64,000 nucleotides of DNA from JAHBVH01 sp034432375 (GTDB taxonomy: Bacteria > Chloroflexota > Anaerolineae > Caldilineales > Caldilineaceae), in assembly GCA_034432375.1 (NCBI GenBank), contig DAOUCA010000064.1:176678-240677 (forward strand). Reading direction: 5' to 3'. Below are positions 9,052 to 18,421 of the stretch, in pieces. The first letter of the stretch is position 1. Each line of letters begins with the position of its first letter. Both the position numbers and the translations under genes were made by a program. The notes beneath the pieces are model-generated. The model worked only from the letters and a program-made list of their open reading frames with translations, had not been told where the DNA came from and did not search any database.

Positions 9052-9156
9052 CTAACGATGGGATAGAAAGCATCTCTCAGTTTGTTGGATTCGATTTTTA
9101 TTCAAGCTGAGAGTGAGATTCGTTGCAAGGTAGCAAGGCTAACAATACAGAGAGGG

Positions 9157-9186
9157 AACAGCGGAAGCATGCTTCCGCTGTTTTTT
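9157..9186 (+). terminator. Intrinsic terminator of the rpsP-khpA transcript
   Basis: Perfect palindrome AACAGCGGAAGCA/TGCTTCCGCTGTT (9157-9182) continuing into six T residues. Confidence 0.85.
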
Positions 9187-9339
9187 ATCGTATCCACTTA
9201 TAAGGTACAATAGTCTTACGGTTTACTTACCCATCTACATTGCTTGGCCCACCGGATTTTTAGCGGAGGCAACAGTTCCCTTCTAGCGGGAAGAAGGGGG
9301 TAAATAGTACCTACAATTATCAGATAGAGTAAATATTAC

Positions 9340-10020
9340 ATGGATCAAGAAGAGAGCAATTCGTCGAACCAAACGAACGCCGTACAACCAATGTCGAGCA
9401 GAAAATTGGCAGGCGGTAAGCCTACGACTCGACATGCGAGCAGGAAGCGCGCAAAACCACAAGCGGCCGAGGGCACCTATCAGCATCGCAATGAAACTGT
9501 CATTGTACCAGATGGCTACATTGCCATCGGCCGAATCACCGCCGCCCATAATTTGCATGGCGAAGTCCGCGTTGAATTACATACAGATTTTCCCGAACGC
9601 TTTGCCAAAGGCGTGAAAATTTTTGTTGGCTCCGATTTACAGGAAACATCAATCGAGACGGCACGCCCCCACAAATTGATGCAACTTGTCAAAGTTGCAG
9701 GAATCAACAACCGCACCGATGCCGAGCAATTACGTGGACAGTGGATCTTTGTTCACGAGTCCAACGCTGTTGCCCTAGATGAGGATACCTTCTGGGTCCA
9801 CGAAATTATCGGGATGAAGGTTCAAACTGAAGAGGGTGAAGCGCTTGGCCAGATCAGCGATGTCATCTTTACCGGTGCGAATGATGTCTATGTGCTGCAA
9901 GGGAACGACAGTGAAGGGAACCCACGCGAGGTGCTTTTGCCAGCCATTGCGGACGTTATCAAACAGGTCGATCGCGAACAACAGGTGATGATCGTCCATT
10001 TGCTGCCTGGCCTATTGTGA
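9340..10020 (+). CDS. rimM: Ribosome maturation factor RimM with N-terminal extension
   Basis: Assists 30S maturation near S19 and the 16S head. From about residue 58 the protein follows the family: IAIGRITAAHNLHGEVRVEL, then a PRC-barrel part (FWVHEIIGMKV, LGQISDVIFTGANDVYVLQG, LLPAIADVIKQVD). The first 55 residues are extra, polar and basic (KPTTRHASRKRAKPQ), so the total of 226 aa exceeds the usual 165-185. No strong ribosome site precedes 9340 and there is no in-frame ATG nearer the conserved part, so the extension is probably real. The neighbours trmD and rplS, often next, are absent here. Confidence 0.92.
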   Translation: MDQEESNSSNQTNAVQPMSSRKLAGGKPTTRHASRKRAKPQAAEGTYQHRNETVIVPDGYIAIGRITAAHNLHGEVRVELHTDFPERFAKGVKIFVGSDLQETSIETARPHKLMQLVKVAGINNRTDAEQLRGQWIFVHESNAVALDEDTFWVHEIIGMKVQTEEGEALGQISDVIFTGANDVYVLQGNDSEGNPREVLLPAIADVIKQVDREQQVMIVHLLPGLL

Positions 10021-10047
10021 GTAGCTTCTATTGTGATTAACTCTATC

Positions 10048-10095
10048 AATTGATTCATGCAAAAGTTGACTCATGTACAAATTGACTCATAAACC
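10048..10095. repeat. Three 16-bp direct repeats upstream of dprA
   Basis: Units at 10048, 10064 and 10080 share the core TTGAYTCAT. They fill the rimM-dprA gap. A regulatory role is possible but unsupported. Confidence 0.5.
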
Positions 10096-10108
10096 GTGAG
10101 GTAGCGTA

Positions 10109-11200
10109 GTGACCATACCCTTTCCCCCGAAAGTCTATTGGATTGGCTTCAACAAAGTTCCCGGTATCGGACCAATGCGGCTCACTGCATTGCTCGCAAC
10201 CTGTGGCTCGATCGAAGCCGCTTGGAAAGCGTCAATCCAACAAATGCAACAGGCTGGATTGGATCGGCGCAGCCAAGAGAATCTACTGGAAGCCCGTCGC
10301 ACCTTCGAGCCAGCCAAAGAGTGGGAACTGATCGAGCACGCCGGTGTAACAGTGCTCACATGGGATGACGCTGAGTACCCAAGCAATTTGCGTGAAATTG
10401 ACGCGCCTCCCCCAGTGCTTTATGTGCGTGGAACGCTCACGCCTGCGGATGCCGTCGCCGTTGCGATTGTCGGCACCCGGCGGGCAAGTGCCTATGGGCG
10501 CGAGGTTGCGCATCTCTCAGCCACCGAATTTGCCCACAACCAGGTCACCGTTGTCAGCGGGCTTGCCTTGGGCATCGATGCGATTGCCCACAGAGCGGCG
10601 ATCGAAGGGGGTGGTCGCACAGTGGCTGTTCTTGGCAGCGGCGTAGATCAGCTGTATCCAGCTCAAAATCGGGAATTAGCAGAGCTGATTCTAGCGCATG
10701 GCGCGGTCATTAGTGAATATCCTCTGGGTACTCGCCCCGAAGCCAACAATTTTCCGCCCCGCAACCGGATTATCAGTGGTCTAAGCCGTGGCACGGTGGT
10801 TGTGGAGGCTGGTGTGCAAAGTGGCTCATTGATCACAGCGACCTTTGCGGCTGAACAAGGGCGCGATGTCTTTGCCGTTCCGGGCAGCATCTTACACCCT
10901 GGCAGCATTGGATGCAATCAGTTAATCCGTGAGGGTGCCATACCGTTTCTTTCGGTCAACGATGTTCTGGATCACTTGGATCTCACTCGGTTCACGATTC
11001 AAAATGCGGTCCGTCAATCAACACCAAGTGATCCATTGGAGAGCGAACTACTGGCCAATCTTTCGCGTGAACCACGGCATATCGATGAACTGGTTCGTCG
11101 TCTTTCGTGGAGTTCAGCGCAGGTGAGCAGCACGCTGACGATAATGGAATTAAAAGGGATGATCCGCCAAATTGGTGGGATGAATTACGTGATTCGGTAA
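10109..11200 (+). CDS. dprA: DNA-processing protein DprA
   Basis: Loads RecA on incoming single-stranded DNA during natural transformation. 363 aa from a GTG start behind GAGGT. An N-terminal HhH/SAM-like part (1-70) is followed by the Rossmann-like DprA domain (about 75-290) with VAIVGTRRASAYG, VSGLALGIDAIAH, PPRNRIISGLS, EAGVQSGSLITA and VFAVPGSI. A winged-helix C-terminus (about 305-363) ends the protein. Complete and of normal length. The next gene starts 14 bases after the stop, so the two may be cotranscribed. Confidence 0.96.
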   Translation: MTIPFPPKVYWIGFNKVPGIGPMRLTALLATCGSIEAAWKASIQQMQQAGLDRRSQENLLEARRTFEPAKEWELIEHAGVTVLTWDDAEYPSNLREIDAPPPVLYVRGTLTPADAVAVAIVGTRRASAYGREVAHLSATEFAHNQVTVVSGLALGIDAIAHRAAIEGGGRTVAVLGSGVDQLYPAQNRELAELILAHGAVISEYPLGTRPEANNFPPRNRIISGLSRGTVVVEAGVQSGSLITATFAAEQGRDVFAVPGSILHPGSIGCNQLIREGAIPFLSVNDVLDHLDLTRFTIQNAVRQSTPSDPLESELLANLSREPRHIDELVRRLSWSSAQVSSTLTIMELKGMIRQIGGMNYVIR

Positions 11201-11214
11201 TCGAGGAGGGTACG

Positions 11215-12291
11215 ATGTACGCAGCGATTCTTGCTGGTGGAAGTGGTACGCGACTGTGGCCACGCAGCCGCCAACAACAGCCAAAACAATTTGCCGACAT
11301 TACCGGTGTTGGCCGAACATTGATCCAGACAACGGCCGACAGATTGCATAGCCTGGTGAGCGATGATCAGCTCTATGTAGTAGTTGGGCGCAAATTTGCG
11401 CACTTGACAACTGAACAGCTTCCCCAACTGGCGAAAGCGCAAATCCTGATTGAACCGAGTGGTCGCAATACGGCACCAGCAATTGGCTTGGCTTGTGCAC
11501 ATCTCTCCCAACGGGACCCAGAAGCAGTAGTCGCCTTCCTACCCGCCGACCATGTAATCCCCCAAACGCAAAATTTTCAAGACGCGCTCCAGACAGCCGA
11601 AGCTGCCGCCCAAGCTGGCTATCTCGTTACACTGGGAATTCACCCAACCTTTGCCCACACGGGGTATGGTTACATCAAGCGCGACCAGGAAATCAGATTA
11701 GATTCGCCTGGCACGTTGCCCGTTTATCAAGTGGATCGTTTTTTTGAAAAGCCAGATACGCTAACTGCGGAAACATTTCTAGCCGATGGCAACTATTTCT
11801 GGAACGGGGGAATCTTTATCAGCCGGGTTGATCAAATGATGGCAGAGATCGAACGTCAGTTACCGAATGTTTACAAACAGTTGCAAGAGATTATTGCAAG
11901 CTTTGGCCACCCAGATGAAGAGGCGCGCATGGCGCAGGCGTGGGAGGCAATGCCCAACATTAGCATTGATTATGGAATTATGGAGGGTGCGCAGCGAGTT
12001 GCCATGGTTCCACTCAACGCGGGCTGGAATGATGTGGGTAGTTGGGATGCTTTAACCAGCGTTATTTCGCTCGACACCGAGCAAAATTGCATTGCCAGTG
12101 GTGAAACTTTGACCATTGAGAGTTCAGGCAATATTATTTATAGCGAACGATTAATCGCACTGATAGGCGTAAATGATCTGGCGATTATTGATACGGGTGA
12201 TGCCTTATTGATTGGTCACAAATCCCAAATGCAGAAGGTCAAGAATGTGGTTGATCAGTTGCGGGAACGAGGACGTACCGATCTTCTATAA
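11215..12291 (+). CDS. manC: Mannose-1-phosphate guanylyltransferase
   Basis: Makes GDP-mannose from GTP and mannose-1-phosphate for glycan synthesis. The 358-aa protein shows the nucleotidyltransferase signature LAGGSGTRLWPRSR at residues 6-19, FLPADHVI, FEKPD, WNGGIFI and NDVGSWD. It is the short form without the C-terminal isomerase cupin of bifunctional ManC. The start at 11215 follows GAGGAGGG; an in-frame ATG at 11107 lies inside dprA and is rejected. Confidence 0.93.
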   Translation: MYAAILAGGSGTRLWPRSRQQQPKQFADITGVGRTLIQTTADRLHSLVSDDQLYVVVGRKFAHLTTEQLPQLAKAQILIEPSGRNTAPAIGLACAHLSQRDPEAVVAFLPADHVIPQTQNFQDALQTAEAAAQAGYLVTLGIHPTFAHTGYGYIKRDQEIRLDSPGTLPVYQVDRFFEKPDTLTAETFLADGNYFWNGGIFISRVDQMMAEIERQLPNVYKQLQEIIASFGHPDEEARMAQAWEAMPNISIDYGIMEGAQRVAMVPLNAGWNDVGSWDALTSVISLDTEQNCIASGETLTIESSGNIIYSERLIALIGVNDLAIIDTGDALLIGHKSQMQKVKNVVDQLRERGRTDLL

Positions 12292-12403
12292 CCGAAACAA
12301 CTCTATAAGTCGACAGCGGATGTGGCTACTTTCCTACATAGTCCTCCGCTTGCCCTGATTTGTAGATAGATCAAACCGATATGGCAGAAGAGAGACGCTA
12401 TCT

Positions 12404-14386
12404 ATGAACAACGCAAAATCCTTCCAGCCTACCCCGATTATTTTTAGTATTGGCATGACCATCGGTCTCGCCTTTGGTCTTTTGATCGGCTGGGTGCTAT
12501 GGCCAGTAGAATGGCAAGGAGCCACCCTACGTGATCTAGATACAGCGGGGAAAGCAGAGTATATCGCGTCTGTTGCCGATGCGTTTGTCATTTATGATAG
12601 CCCCGAAGCAGCCGCCATTGCGCAACAGAGACTTGCGTCATTACAGCCAACCGATTTAGACACAGAATTCGTTGCGGCCATTCGCTATTTTCAAAGCAGT
12701 GCGCAACCGGAACGGGCAATCCGCATCAGTAATATTGGGCGATTGGCGACTTCGTTGGGTATGGTCCCCCCCGATTTGCAAGCATCCGCGACTAATTCAC
12801 AAATTACAACAAACGACAATATAGACCAAACGGCCAGTGATACAACGAACTCGACTGCGGCAGAGACAAGTGCGAACCCAGCCACTGCGGCAAGCAGTGG
12901 AACGACAGATAGTACCTCTTCAGGCGCAATTGTTGCGTGGTTGCGCTGGCTTCTCTGGCTGGTAGCGGCGCTGCTTTTGCTTGGTGGGGGACTCTATTTA
13001 ATGAGTGCCGCTGGAATTTTTGATTGGCAGCAGTGGCTCACCGTTCGCTATAGGGCGCTGGGCAAGCGCAGCACAATTGACGAATTCGACGACTATGATT
13101 ATAACGAAGCCACGTCAGCCAAACAGCCATCAGAGCGTCCGAGTGGAAGAAGAAACACTTTTGTGACGGAAACCGAAGATTTGGCCTTTGAAAACGATGA
13201 TGCTGTAGTGGACCGTTGGCGATATGAACCCTCTGCGCCCAGTACACTTGCGCATGACAACTTGACAGAGGATGGGAATGGGGATGAGGATGATTTCGAG
13301 GAGGAAGCGGAAGTAGACGATGGATTCAGTTCTGCCCAGCGTAATGACAATACCCAATGGAAGCGGCCGCATGACAAAGGTAATCCAGCCTATTTTACCG
13401 CGGAGAATTTCCCAAGCGACCCACCCAATCGAGAGCGAACCAACACGCCGGTTGAACCACAACACGACAACGACAGTGATAAGGCTTCTGGACGTCATTC
13501 CTTTACTTCTACGGAACTTGCCATCCGCAATCCACTTGATGCAGATGATGATGAGCTAAATGATGGGACGGTACTAACTGTTGATAGCATCATGGCCAAT
13601 GTTACCAATCGCTCATCTGCTGTTGCGCCATTGCAAACAACGGCAGAAAAAAAAATCGTTCATGAGCTGGAGGATGACTTTGATGATGATGACTTTGATG
13701 ATGACTTTGGCGATGATGACTTTGATGATGAACTAGAGAGTGGCGAAGAACGAACAGAGGTGAATCCTGGCCGTACAGGTTTGACACAAGCAGAGGCCGA
13801 TGCGATCCGCAATCGGGTGAAACAAGCATCACTGCCTGCCCCGAGACCATCAATGCGCCCGCCAGAGCAGTTCTTACCCCGCCCATCGACCCGCACGCCA
13901 CAGCAGCCGGCAGCACCGAAAAAACATGCACGGCACAAGCTGATTGATCAACATACGCTGCAATATCAGATGGGAATTAGCGAGTATGATGAATCGAAGC
14001 CAATTGTCGACCCAAGTTCAGGCAAATACATCGGCGAATTTGGCATGGGAACCAGCAGTAAAAATGGGATGATTCAACCCAAAGGAGAGTACATTGCCGC
14101 GCTTGAGGTTTGGCTCTTTGACAAATCTGACGAGAAAAATATGGGGAATCAGACGCGGATTCTTCTAAGCGAATACGCAGTTGATCATAATTTAGAGCAG
14201 GCCTTTATCAAAGAACGGCGAGACAATCCCCGCTCTTTTACGCCCCAACCGAATGTACATTTTCAACTAGAGAGTCAGAATCTGTTGCTCGACTGCACCA
14301 TTGTGGATGTAGAATATCTAAACAGCGGTGACAGCAAAGGCATGTTTCAGCGCATCAAAGTTGATATGAGCGTCCATCAAAAATAA
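12404..14386 (+). CDS. Membrane protein with acidic disordered linker, unknown function
   Basis: Not recognised. 660 aa. One TM helix lies near the N-terminus (about 11-31) and a second at about 180-205, separated by a polar region rich in Thr/Ser/Ala. A long disordered, very acidic linker follows (about 215-520), with runs such as DDFDDDDFDDDFGDDDFDDE at about 425-445 and Pro/Arg-rich stretches after it. A folded C-terminal domain (about 525-660, from HKLIDQHTLQYQMG) contains YIAALEVWLFDKSD and TRILLSEYA. Both ends of the linker probably face the cytoplasm. Acidic repeats give antisense frames in 13.1-13.9 kb that are not genes. Confidence 0.7.
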   Translation: MNNAKSFQPTPIIFSIGMTIGLAFGLLIGWVLWPVEWQGATLRDLDTAGKAEYIASVADAFVIYDSPEAAAIAQQRLASLQPTDLDTEFVAAIRYFQSSAQPERAIRISNIGRLATSLGMVPPDLQASATNSQITTNDNIDQTASDTTNSTAAETSANPATAASSGTTDSTSSGAIVAWLRWLLWLVAALLLLGGGLYLMSAAGIFDWQQWLTVRYRALGKRSTIDEFDDYDYNEATSAKQPSERPSGRRNTFVTETEDLAFENDDAVVDRWRYEPSAPSTLAHDNLTEDGNGDEDDFEEEAEVDDGFSSAQRNDNTQWKRPHDKGNPAYFTAENFPSDPPNRERTNTPVEPQHDNDSDKASGRHSFTSTELAIRNPLDADDDELNDGTVLTVDSIMANVTNRSSAVAPLQTTAEKKIVHELEDDFDDDDFDDDFGDDDFDDELESGEERTEVNPGRTGLTQAEADAIRNRVKQASLPAPRPSMRPPEQFLPRPSTRTPQQPAAPKKHARHKLIDQHTLQYQMGISEYDESKPIVDPSSGKYIGEFGMGTSSKNGMIQPKGEYIAALEVWLFDKSDEKNMGNQTRILLSEYAVDHNLEQAFIKERRDNPRSFTPQPNVHFQLESQNLLLDCTIVDVEYLNSGDSKGMFQRIKVDMSVHQK

Positions 14387-14403
14387 TCAACTTTTGTAGT
14401 AAA

Positions 14404-14478
14404 AAGGACTTACATAGAACGCTGGCTGCGTAGCGTATTTTTTTCTGGGTATCGAAGCCAAGAGCTGCGTAAGTCCTA
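14404..14478. repeat. MITE-like TAGGACTTACGCAG element with exact 5-bp flanks
   Basis: 75 bases, ends AGGACTTACATAG and CTGCGTAAGTCCTA. The pentamer GTAAA is present on both sides (14399-14403 and 14479-14483), the expected target-site duplication. Confidence 0.8.
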
Positions 14479-14500
14479 GTAAAGCTTTAAAGCTTTACTA
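14477..14500. terminator. 24-bp perfect palindrome between convergent genes
   Basis: TAGTAAAGCTTT and its exact complement, directly following the MITE-like element and ten bases before the dgt stop codon. It could end transcription from both sides; there is no T tract beyond the palindrome. Confidence 0.45.
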
Positions 14501-14509
14501 CGAAACCGG

Positions 14510-15670
14510 TTAAGCACGTTCTTCTGGATCAAAAAGTCGTTTATGCTCTTGGATGGCATAGCGATCAGTCATGCCAGCCAAATAATCACACACAATGCGC
14601 GGCAGTTCTTCACCCGGTTGTACAGTGCGGTCGCGTAGTTCGGTGGGCAGTTGTAAAGGCTGCCGCAAATAAGCATGAAAGAGATCTTGTAAGAGCCGTT
14701 CCGCTTTCACAGCCATCCGCACAACGCGGTAATGGCGATAGAAACAATCATAGAGGTAATGCTTCAATTCGGCATTGAGTGCTTGCATCTCTGGCGAATA
14801 GCCTGCAACATTCTGCTGCCGGTTGCGCAGATCGGATAGGGACACAATGGCACCCTCCTCAATATTGCGCTCTGTTGCATTGATCACATCACTCACCTCG
14901 ATCCCGACGAGACGGCGAACAAAGCGATAGCGCAGCTCATTCTGGCGCAGATTACTTGTGGGAGATTCGCCAAGGCTCTCAAGGACTTTGCGCGCAATCC
15001 CCAATTGGGCCACTTCGGCCGGTTCTAGAATCCCGCTGCGCAGGCCATCGTCGAGATCACTCGTGTTGTAGGCAATTTCGTCGGCCAGGTTGCTCAACTG
15101 ACACTCCAGCGTACCCCGTTCTTGCGGCTGATAGTCACTTGCATCGACAATATCATAATCGGTGTCATGCTTCACGACCCCTTCCCGCACTTCGTAGGTA
15201 AGGTTCAGCCCAGGATGCTCTGGGTAGCGTCGTTCTAGTTGGGTTAGAATCCGATATGTCTGACGCTGGTGATCATAGCCGCCATAGTCGGCCATCAACG
15301 CATTGAGCGTTGCTTCACCAACATGACCAAAAGGGGGATGCCCCAGATCATGCGCCAAGCAGATGGCTTCGGCCAGATCGTCATTCCCACCCAATGTGCG
15401 CGCCAAAGTCCGCCCAATCTGCGACACTTCAATGCTGTGGGTTAAGCGGTTGCGATAGTGATCGCCTTCCGAGTAGACAAAGACCTGTGTCTTGTACTCT
15501 AGGCGCCGAAATGCAGTCGTATGAATAATCCGGTCGCGGTCACGTTGATAGGCAGTACGATAAGCATGTTCCGGCTCAGGGTAAAGACGCCCACGGCTTT
15601 GGCTGCTGCGCATGCCGTACCGGGCCAGAAACCTCTCTTCCCGTTCTTCTAACTCTTCGCGTGTGACCAT
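14510..15670 (-). CDS. dgt: Deoxyguanosinetriphosphate triphosphohydrolase-like HD protein
   Basis: Hydrolyses dNTPs to the nucleoside and triphosphate. The HD metal site is intact: RNRLTHSIEVSQIGR and LAHDLGHPPFGHVGE, with later YNTSDLDDGLRSG. The N-terminal block AYRTAYQRDRDRIIHTTAFR and RRLEYKTQVF is typical of the Dgt type 2 family. The start is set at 15670 because AGGAGG lies six bases before it; the ATG two codons earlier abuts the ribosome site. Product 386 aa, normal length. Convergent with the gene at 12404. Confidence 0.94.
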   Translation of the reverse strand: MVTREELEEREERFLARYGMRSSQSRGRLYPEPEHAYRTAYQRDRDRIIHTTAFRRLEYKTQVFVYSEGDHYRNRLTHSIEVSQIGRTLARTLGGNDDLAEAICLAHDLGHPPFGHVGEATLNALMADYGGYDHQRQTYRILTQLERRYPEHPGLNLTYEVREGVVKHDTDYDIVDASDYQPQERGTLECQLSNLADEIAYNTSDLDDGLRSGILEPAEVAQLGIARKVLESLGESPTSNLRQNELRYRFVRRLVGIEVSDVINATERNIEEGAIVSLSDLRNRQQNVAGYSPEMQALNAELKHYLYDCFYRHYRVVRMAVKAERLLQDLFHAYLRQPLQLPTELRDRTVQPGEELPRIVCDYLAGMTDRYAIQEHKRLFDPEERA

Positions 15671-15793
15671 TATCATCCTCCTTATAAAGATGACACTTAA
15701 CTATGACACAATCTTGCGGTATGGCGTTCTGTGGTAGATTGTGCCATGTTTACATAATGGGTCTGATAGTTTTACCTTACAGGAACGGCGGCG

Positions 15794-16552
15794 TTAGCTT
15801 GTCGGCCCTTTAGCGACAAAGCGTTCCCCACCATCGACTGTCAATACTTCACCGGTGACAAAATCAGCTTCGATCAGATACCGTACGGCATGGGCGACGG
15901 CATCACCGCCGCTCCAACGGTGGAGCAGATTGCGTTTTGTAGAGGCCTCGATCTGTTTTTGACTTCGCCCTGGGGGTGGTTCAATTAGGCCTGGCGCAAT
16001 GGCATTTGCACGAATTGTTGGGGCCAATTCCAGGGCCAGCGATTGGGTTAACGCGAGCAGACCAGCTTTGCCGACCGCGTGGGCCATAAAGTCCTTCCAG
16101 GGAAACCAAACCGAAAGGTCGACAATATTCACGATCACACCACCACCACGCTGTTGCATAGTCGGGACAAGTGCGTTGCAAATAAAAAATGGTCCATCAA
16201 TCGAAATCCTGGTTACTCGTTGCCACATTTCATATATGTCCGCATCGTCGCTAGGGAAAGGAGTCTTACCAAAGTAGCTGGCTGAATTGACAATAATGTC
16301 CACGCCACCAAAGTGCGCTTTTATGCGCTCAACCATCGCTGCCACAGCGGCCGGATCAGCCACATCGGCCTGAATGGCAAGGGCATCTACGCCTAAGGCT
16401 TTGGCAGCGTGTACAGTTTCTTCAGCTTCAGCGCTAGAAGAATTGTAATTGACGACCACATTGGCACCGGCAGCAGCTAACATCATCGTGATCGCTTTAC
16501 CCACGCGATGAGCACCGCCAGTAATCAGGGCAGTTTTACCCTTAGGATTCAT
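15794..16552 (-). CDS. SDR-family oxidoreductase, pteridine-reductase-like, catalytic Tyr replaced by His
   Basis: 252-aa short-chain dehydrogenase/reductase. The cofactor loop TGGAHRVGKAI and the block NSASYFGKTPF fit NADPH-dependent pteridine reductase/FolM-like members. In the active-site signature YxxxK the sequence reads HAVGK, so His158 stands where Tyr is expected, while Lys162 is kept. C-terminal pieces (NAIAPGLIEPP, DGGERF) are normal. It may be inactive or use altered chemistry. It stands alone, with a leader of about 150 bases towards the S1 gene's terminator. Confidence 0.82.
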   Translation of the reverse strand: MNPKGKTALITGGAHRVGKAITMMLAAAGANVVVNYNSSSAEAEETVHAAKALGVDALAIQADVADPAAVAAMVERIKAHFGGVDIIVNSASYFGKTPFPSDDADIYEMWQRVTRISIDGPFFICNALVPTMQQRGGGVIVNIVDLSVWFPWKDFMAHAVGKAGLLALTQSLALELAPTIRANAIAPGLIEPPPGRSQKQIEASTKRNLLHRWSGGDAVAHAVRYLIEADFVTGEVLTVDGGERFVAKGPTS

Positions 16553-16707
16553 AGAACTTCCTCCCCATACTTCGCTCTGTTTTAGAAATCAATCGTACCA
16601 TAGAAAAGAGTTACAAGCGGTAGTCATCGTTCTATTCAAGTGAGGATGCACAAGTAGTACACCAGAACAGAAAAACGAACAAAGGTTCCTATCAACAACA
16701 GTAGGGC

Positions 16708-16755
16708 GATAATAAGAAAGGGTGACAGCGAAGGCTGTCACCCTTTCTTATTATC
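16708..16755 (-). terminator. Perfect 22-bp hairpin terminator after the S1-domain gene
   Basis: Arms 16708-16729 and 16734-16755 are exact complements around GAAG, rich in GGGTGACAGC at the loop end and ending in A/T, so it can work in either direction. Confidence 0.85.
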
Positions 16756-16839
16756 AGAATCAAATCATTCGGCTCGGCGCTCGTAATGGAACGTCAAATC
16801 GTTACCGCGGCTGATGCGCAACGGAAAAACAATCAGAAA

Positions 16840-17850
16840 TTAATTATTGACACCCAACGTGCGCGCAATAATTTCGTCTTGAATACTTCGGCCTCGTTTG
16901 CCCTTTCGGCGCTGCTTGTCTGACTTCAATTCGATGCCTTCGGCAGCCATGGCACGCTTGAAAGCAAGCTCCATGGGCGAGAGGACTTCAACATCGGCGA
17001 ACTCGTCAACAACCTCCGCTTCCGCTTCGGCTGCAACAGCCGTTGCAGATTCAACTTCCGGGGGTGCTTCGACTTCTGGTTCGGCACGCAGCCCCTTAAT
17101 GCTCAGATCGACCCGCTGGCGCCGGCGACTCAGTTCAATAACTCGAGCCTCAATCTCATCGCCCACGGCAACCACATCTTCCGGCCGTGCAACATACCCT
17201 GTACTCATTTCACGGATGTGCAACAGTGCATCACGGCCAATGCCGATATCCACAAAGGCACCATAGGGCAAAATCCGCGTGACCGTACCGTTGACCAATT
17301 CATCTTTTTCGAGATCACGGATCGTCTTTGTGCCAGGCTCAATCAACGTGAGGCTAATGCGATTCCGATCCCGATCCAACTTTTTGATCCAGACATCAAC
17401 TTCTTGACCTTCTTGAAGAACATCGGTCACTTTGCCAATACGCCGTACCGAAAGTTCAGAGACATGAATCAACCCATCCCGGCCGACCCCAATATCAACA
17501 AAAGCCCCAAAATCGGTAATACGTTTAACCTTACCAAGAACTTTTTGGCCAACGCTTAATAGTTTAACAACGCGACCTTCAGCGTCATCATCATCATCGG
17601 TCTGCTCTGCTTCTACACTACCGAACGCCTCACTTGTCGTGGCATCGCTACGAACGGCTTCAGGTGCAGTTGCTTGAAGCTCAGCAACAGAGGCATCCGC
17701 GCCGGTTGGTTCTTCGGCAATCGCTGCCGCAGGCTTTTCTACTGCACTGGTTTCTACTGCATTGGTTTCTACTGCACTGGTTTCTACTTCAGCATTTTCT
17801 ACGCTGGTTTCCGCCGCTGTTGCTACGACGGATTCTACTTGCTCACTCAT
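16840..17850 (-). CDS. Ribosomal protein S1-like RNA-binding protein with two S1 domains
   Basis: 336 aa from the ATG at 17850, which follows GGGGAGG; a longer frame to 17922 has no site. The N-terminal 95 residues are low complexity with a short tandem repeat (VETSAVETNAVETSAVEKPA). Two S1 domains follow at about 100-175 (GKVKRITDFGAFVDIGVGRD, GLIHVSEL) and 185-255 (GTVTRILPYGAFVDIGIGRD, ALLHIREMS). The C-terminus is acidic then basic. Full S1 has four to six S1 domains, so this is a short homologue that may bind mRNA on the ribosome. Confidence 0.88.
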   Translation of the reverse strand: MSEQVESVVATAAETSVENAEVETSAVETNAVETSAVEKPAAAIAEEPTGADASVAELQATAPEAVRSDATTSEAFGSVEAEQTDDDDDAEGRVVKLLSVGQKVLGKVKRITDFGAFVDIGVGRDGLIHVSELSVRRIGKVTDVLQEGQEVDVWIKKLDRDRNRISLTLIEPGTKTIRDLEKDELVNGTVTRILPYGAFVDIGIGRDALLHIREMSTGYVARPEDVVAVGDEIEARVIELSRRRQRVDLSIKGLRAEPEVEAPPEVESATAVAAEAEAEVVDEFADVEVLSPMELAFKRAMAAEGIELKSDKQRRKGKRGRSIQDEIIARTLGVNN

Positions 17851-18421
17851 TATGCGCCTCCCCAGAACTTCCAACACTGTTTCAACCCTTTGCGCCCCTG
17901 CCCACACATTCCATGATTGCAACTGAATAACCGCACTTTCCTTCTTAATCCAATGGGGAAATACCCAGTAGAAAGAACGCAGTCTAGCTGTCCATCTTTG
18001 CGCCTATGCTCGATCAAGCAAAGCTATGCACGTGTTAGCCGGGAAAATCGCTAGGAGTTAGCTACGGTGCTGTACGCCACATTTTTTTAATTCATCGAGC
18101 AAACAAATATGACAGTCAAACAAATTACGAAAATCAACATTTGTTTAAACAATGAATCATTGTTTTATAAAATTTCTGACAGTATTATACCTTTCTAAGT
18201 AGGATCTGCCAAAGCTTCATATTGCTTGTGAACATTGTAACATATAGAAAATAGGACGGGGTCACAGGGCAACAGTCGGTTTACAGTCGTGCAAAAAGGG
18301 TCATTTCCCACTATACTTATGCAGAATTTAGTCTATCTTTCTTAGAAATAGCTACATCAAAAAGCTCACCAATTTCATTAAACTCATTCAAAGGTTTGCA
18401 TTTCCGCATCAATGGAACCCA
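17851..18421. other. AT-rich intergenic region with overlapping palindromes
   Basis: 571 bases between divergent genes. Only structure seen: TTGTTTAAACAA at 18141-18152 overlapping AAACAATGA/TCATTGTTT at 18147-18165, which could be an operator. No gene, no long hairpin. Confidence 0.5.

Larger units (their letters stand above)
8903..9339. other. Intergenic region between khpA and rimM
   Basis: 437 bases without a gene. It holds an 80-bp hairpin element with 9-bp flanking repeats (8972-9051), an inverted repeat of CTCTCAG type at about 9073-9113, and the intrinsic terminator at 9157. No T-box consensus was found. The rimM promoter should lie in 9190-9330, but no clear -35/-10 pair stands out. 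Confidence 0.6.

Noticed and set aside
9060..9160. Possible T-box or other riboswitch before rimM
   Set aside because: A CTCTCAG inverted repeat precedes a terminator, but T-box consensus elements are absent and no amino-acid gene follows.
13130..13938. Several antisense frames over the acidic linker
   Set aside because: GAT-rich repeats on the plus strand give Ser/His-rich frames on the minus strand; no start signals.
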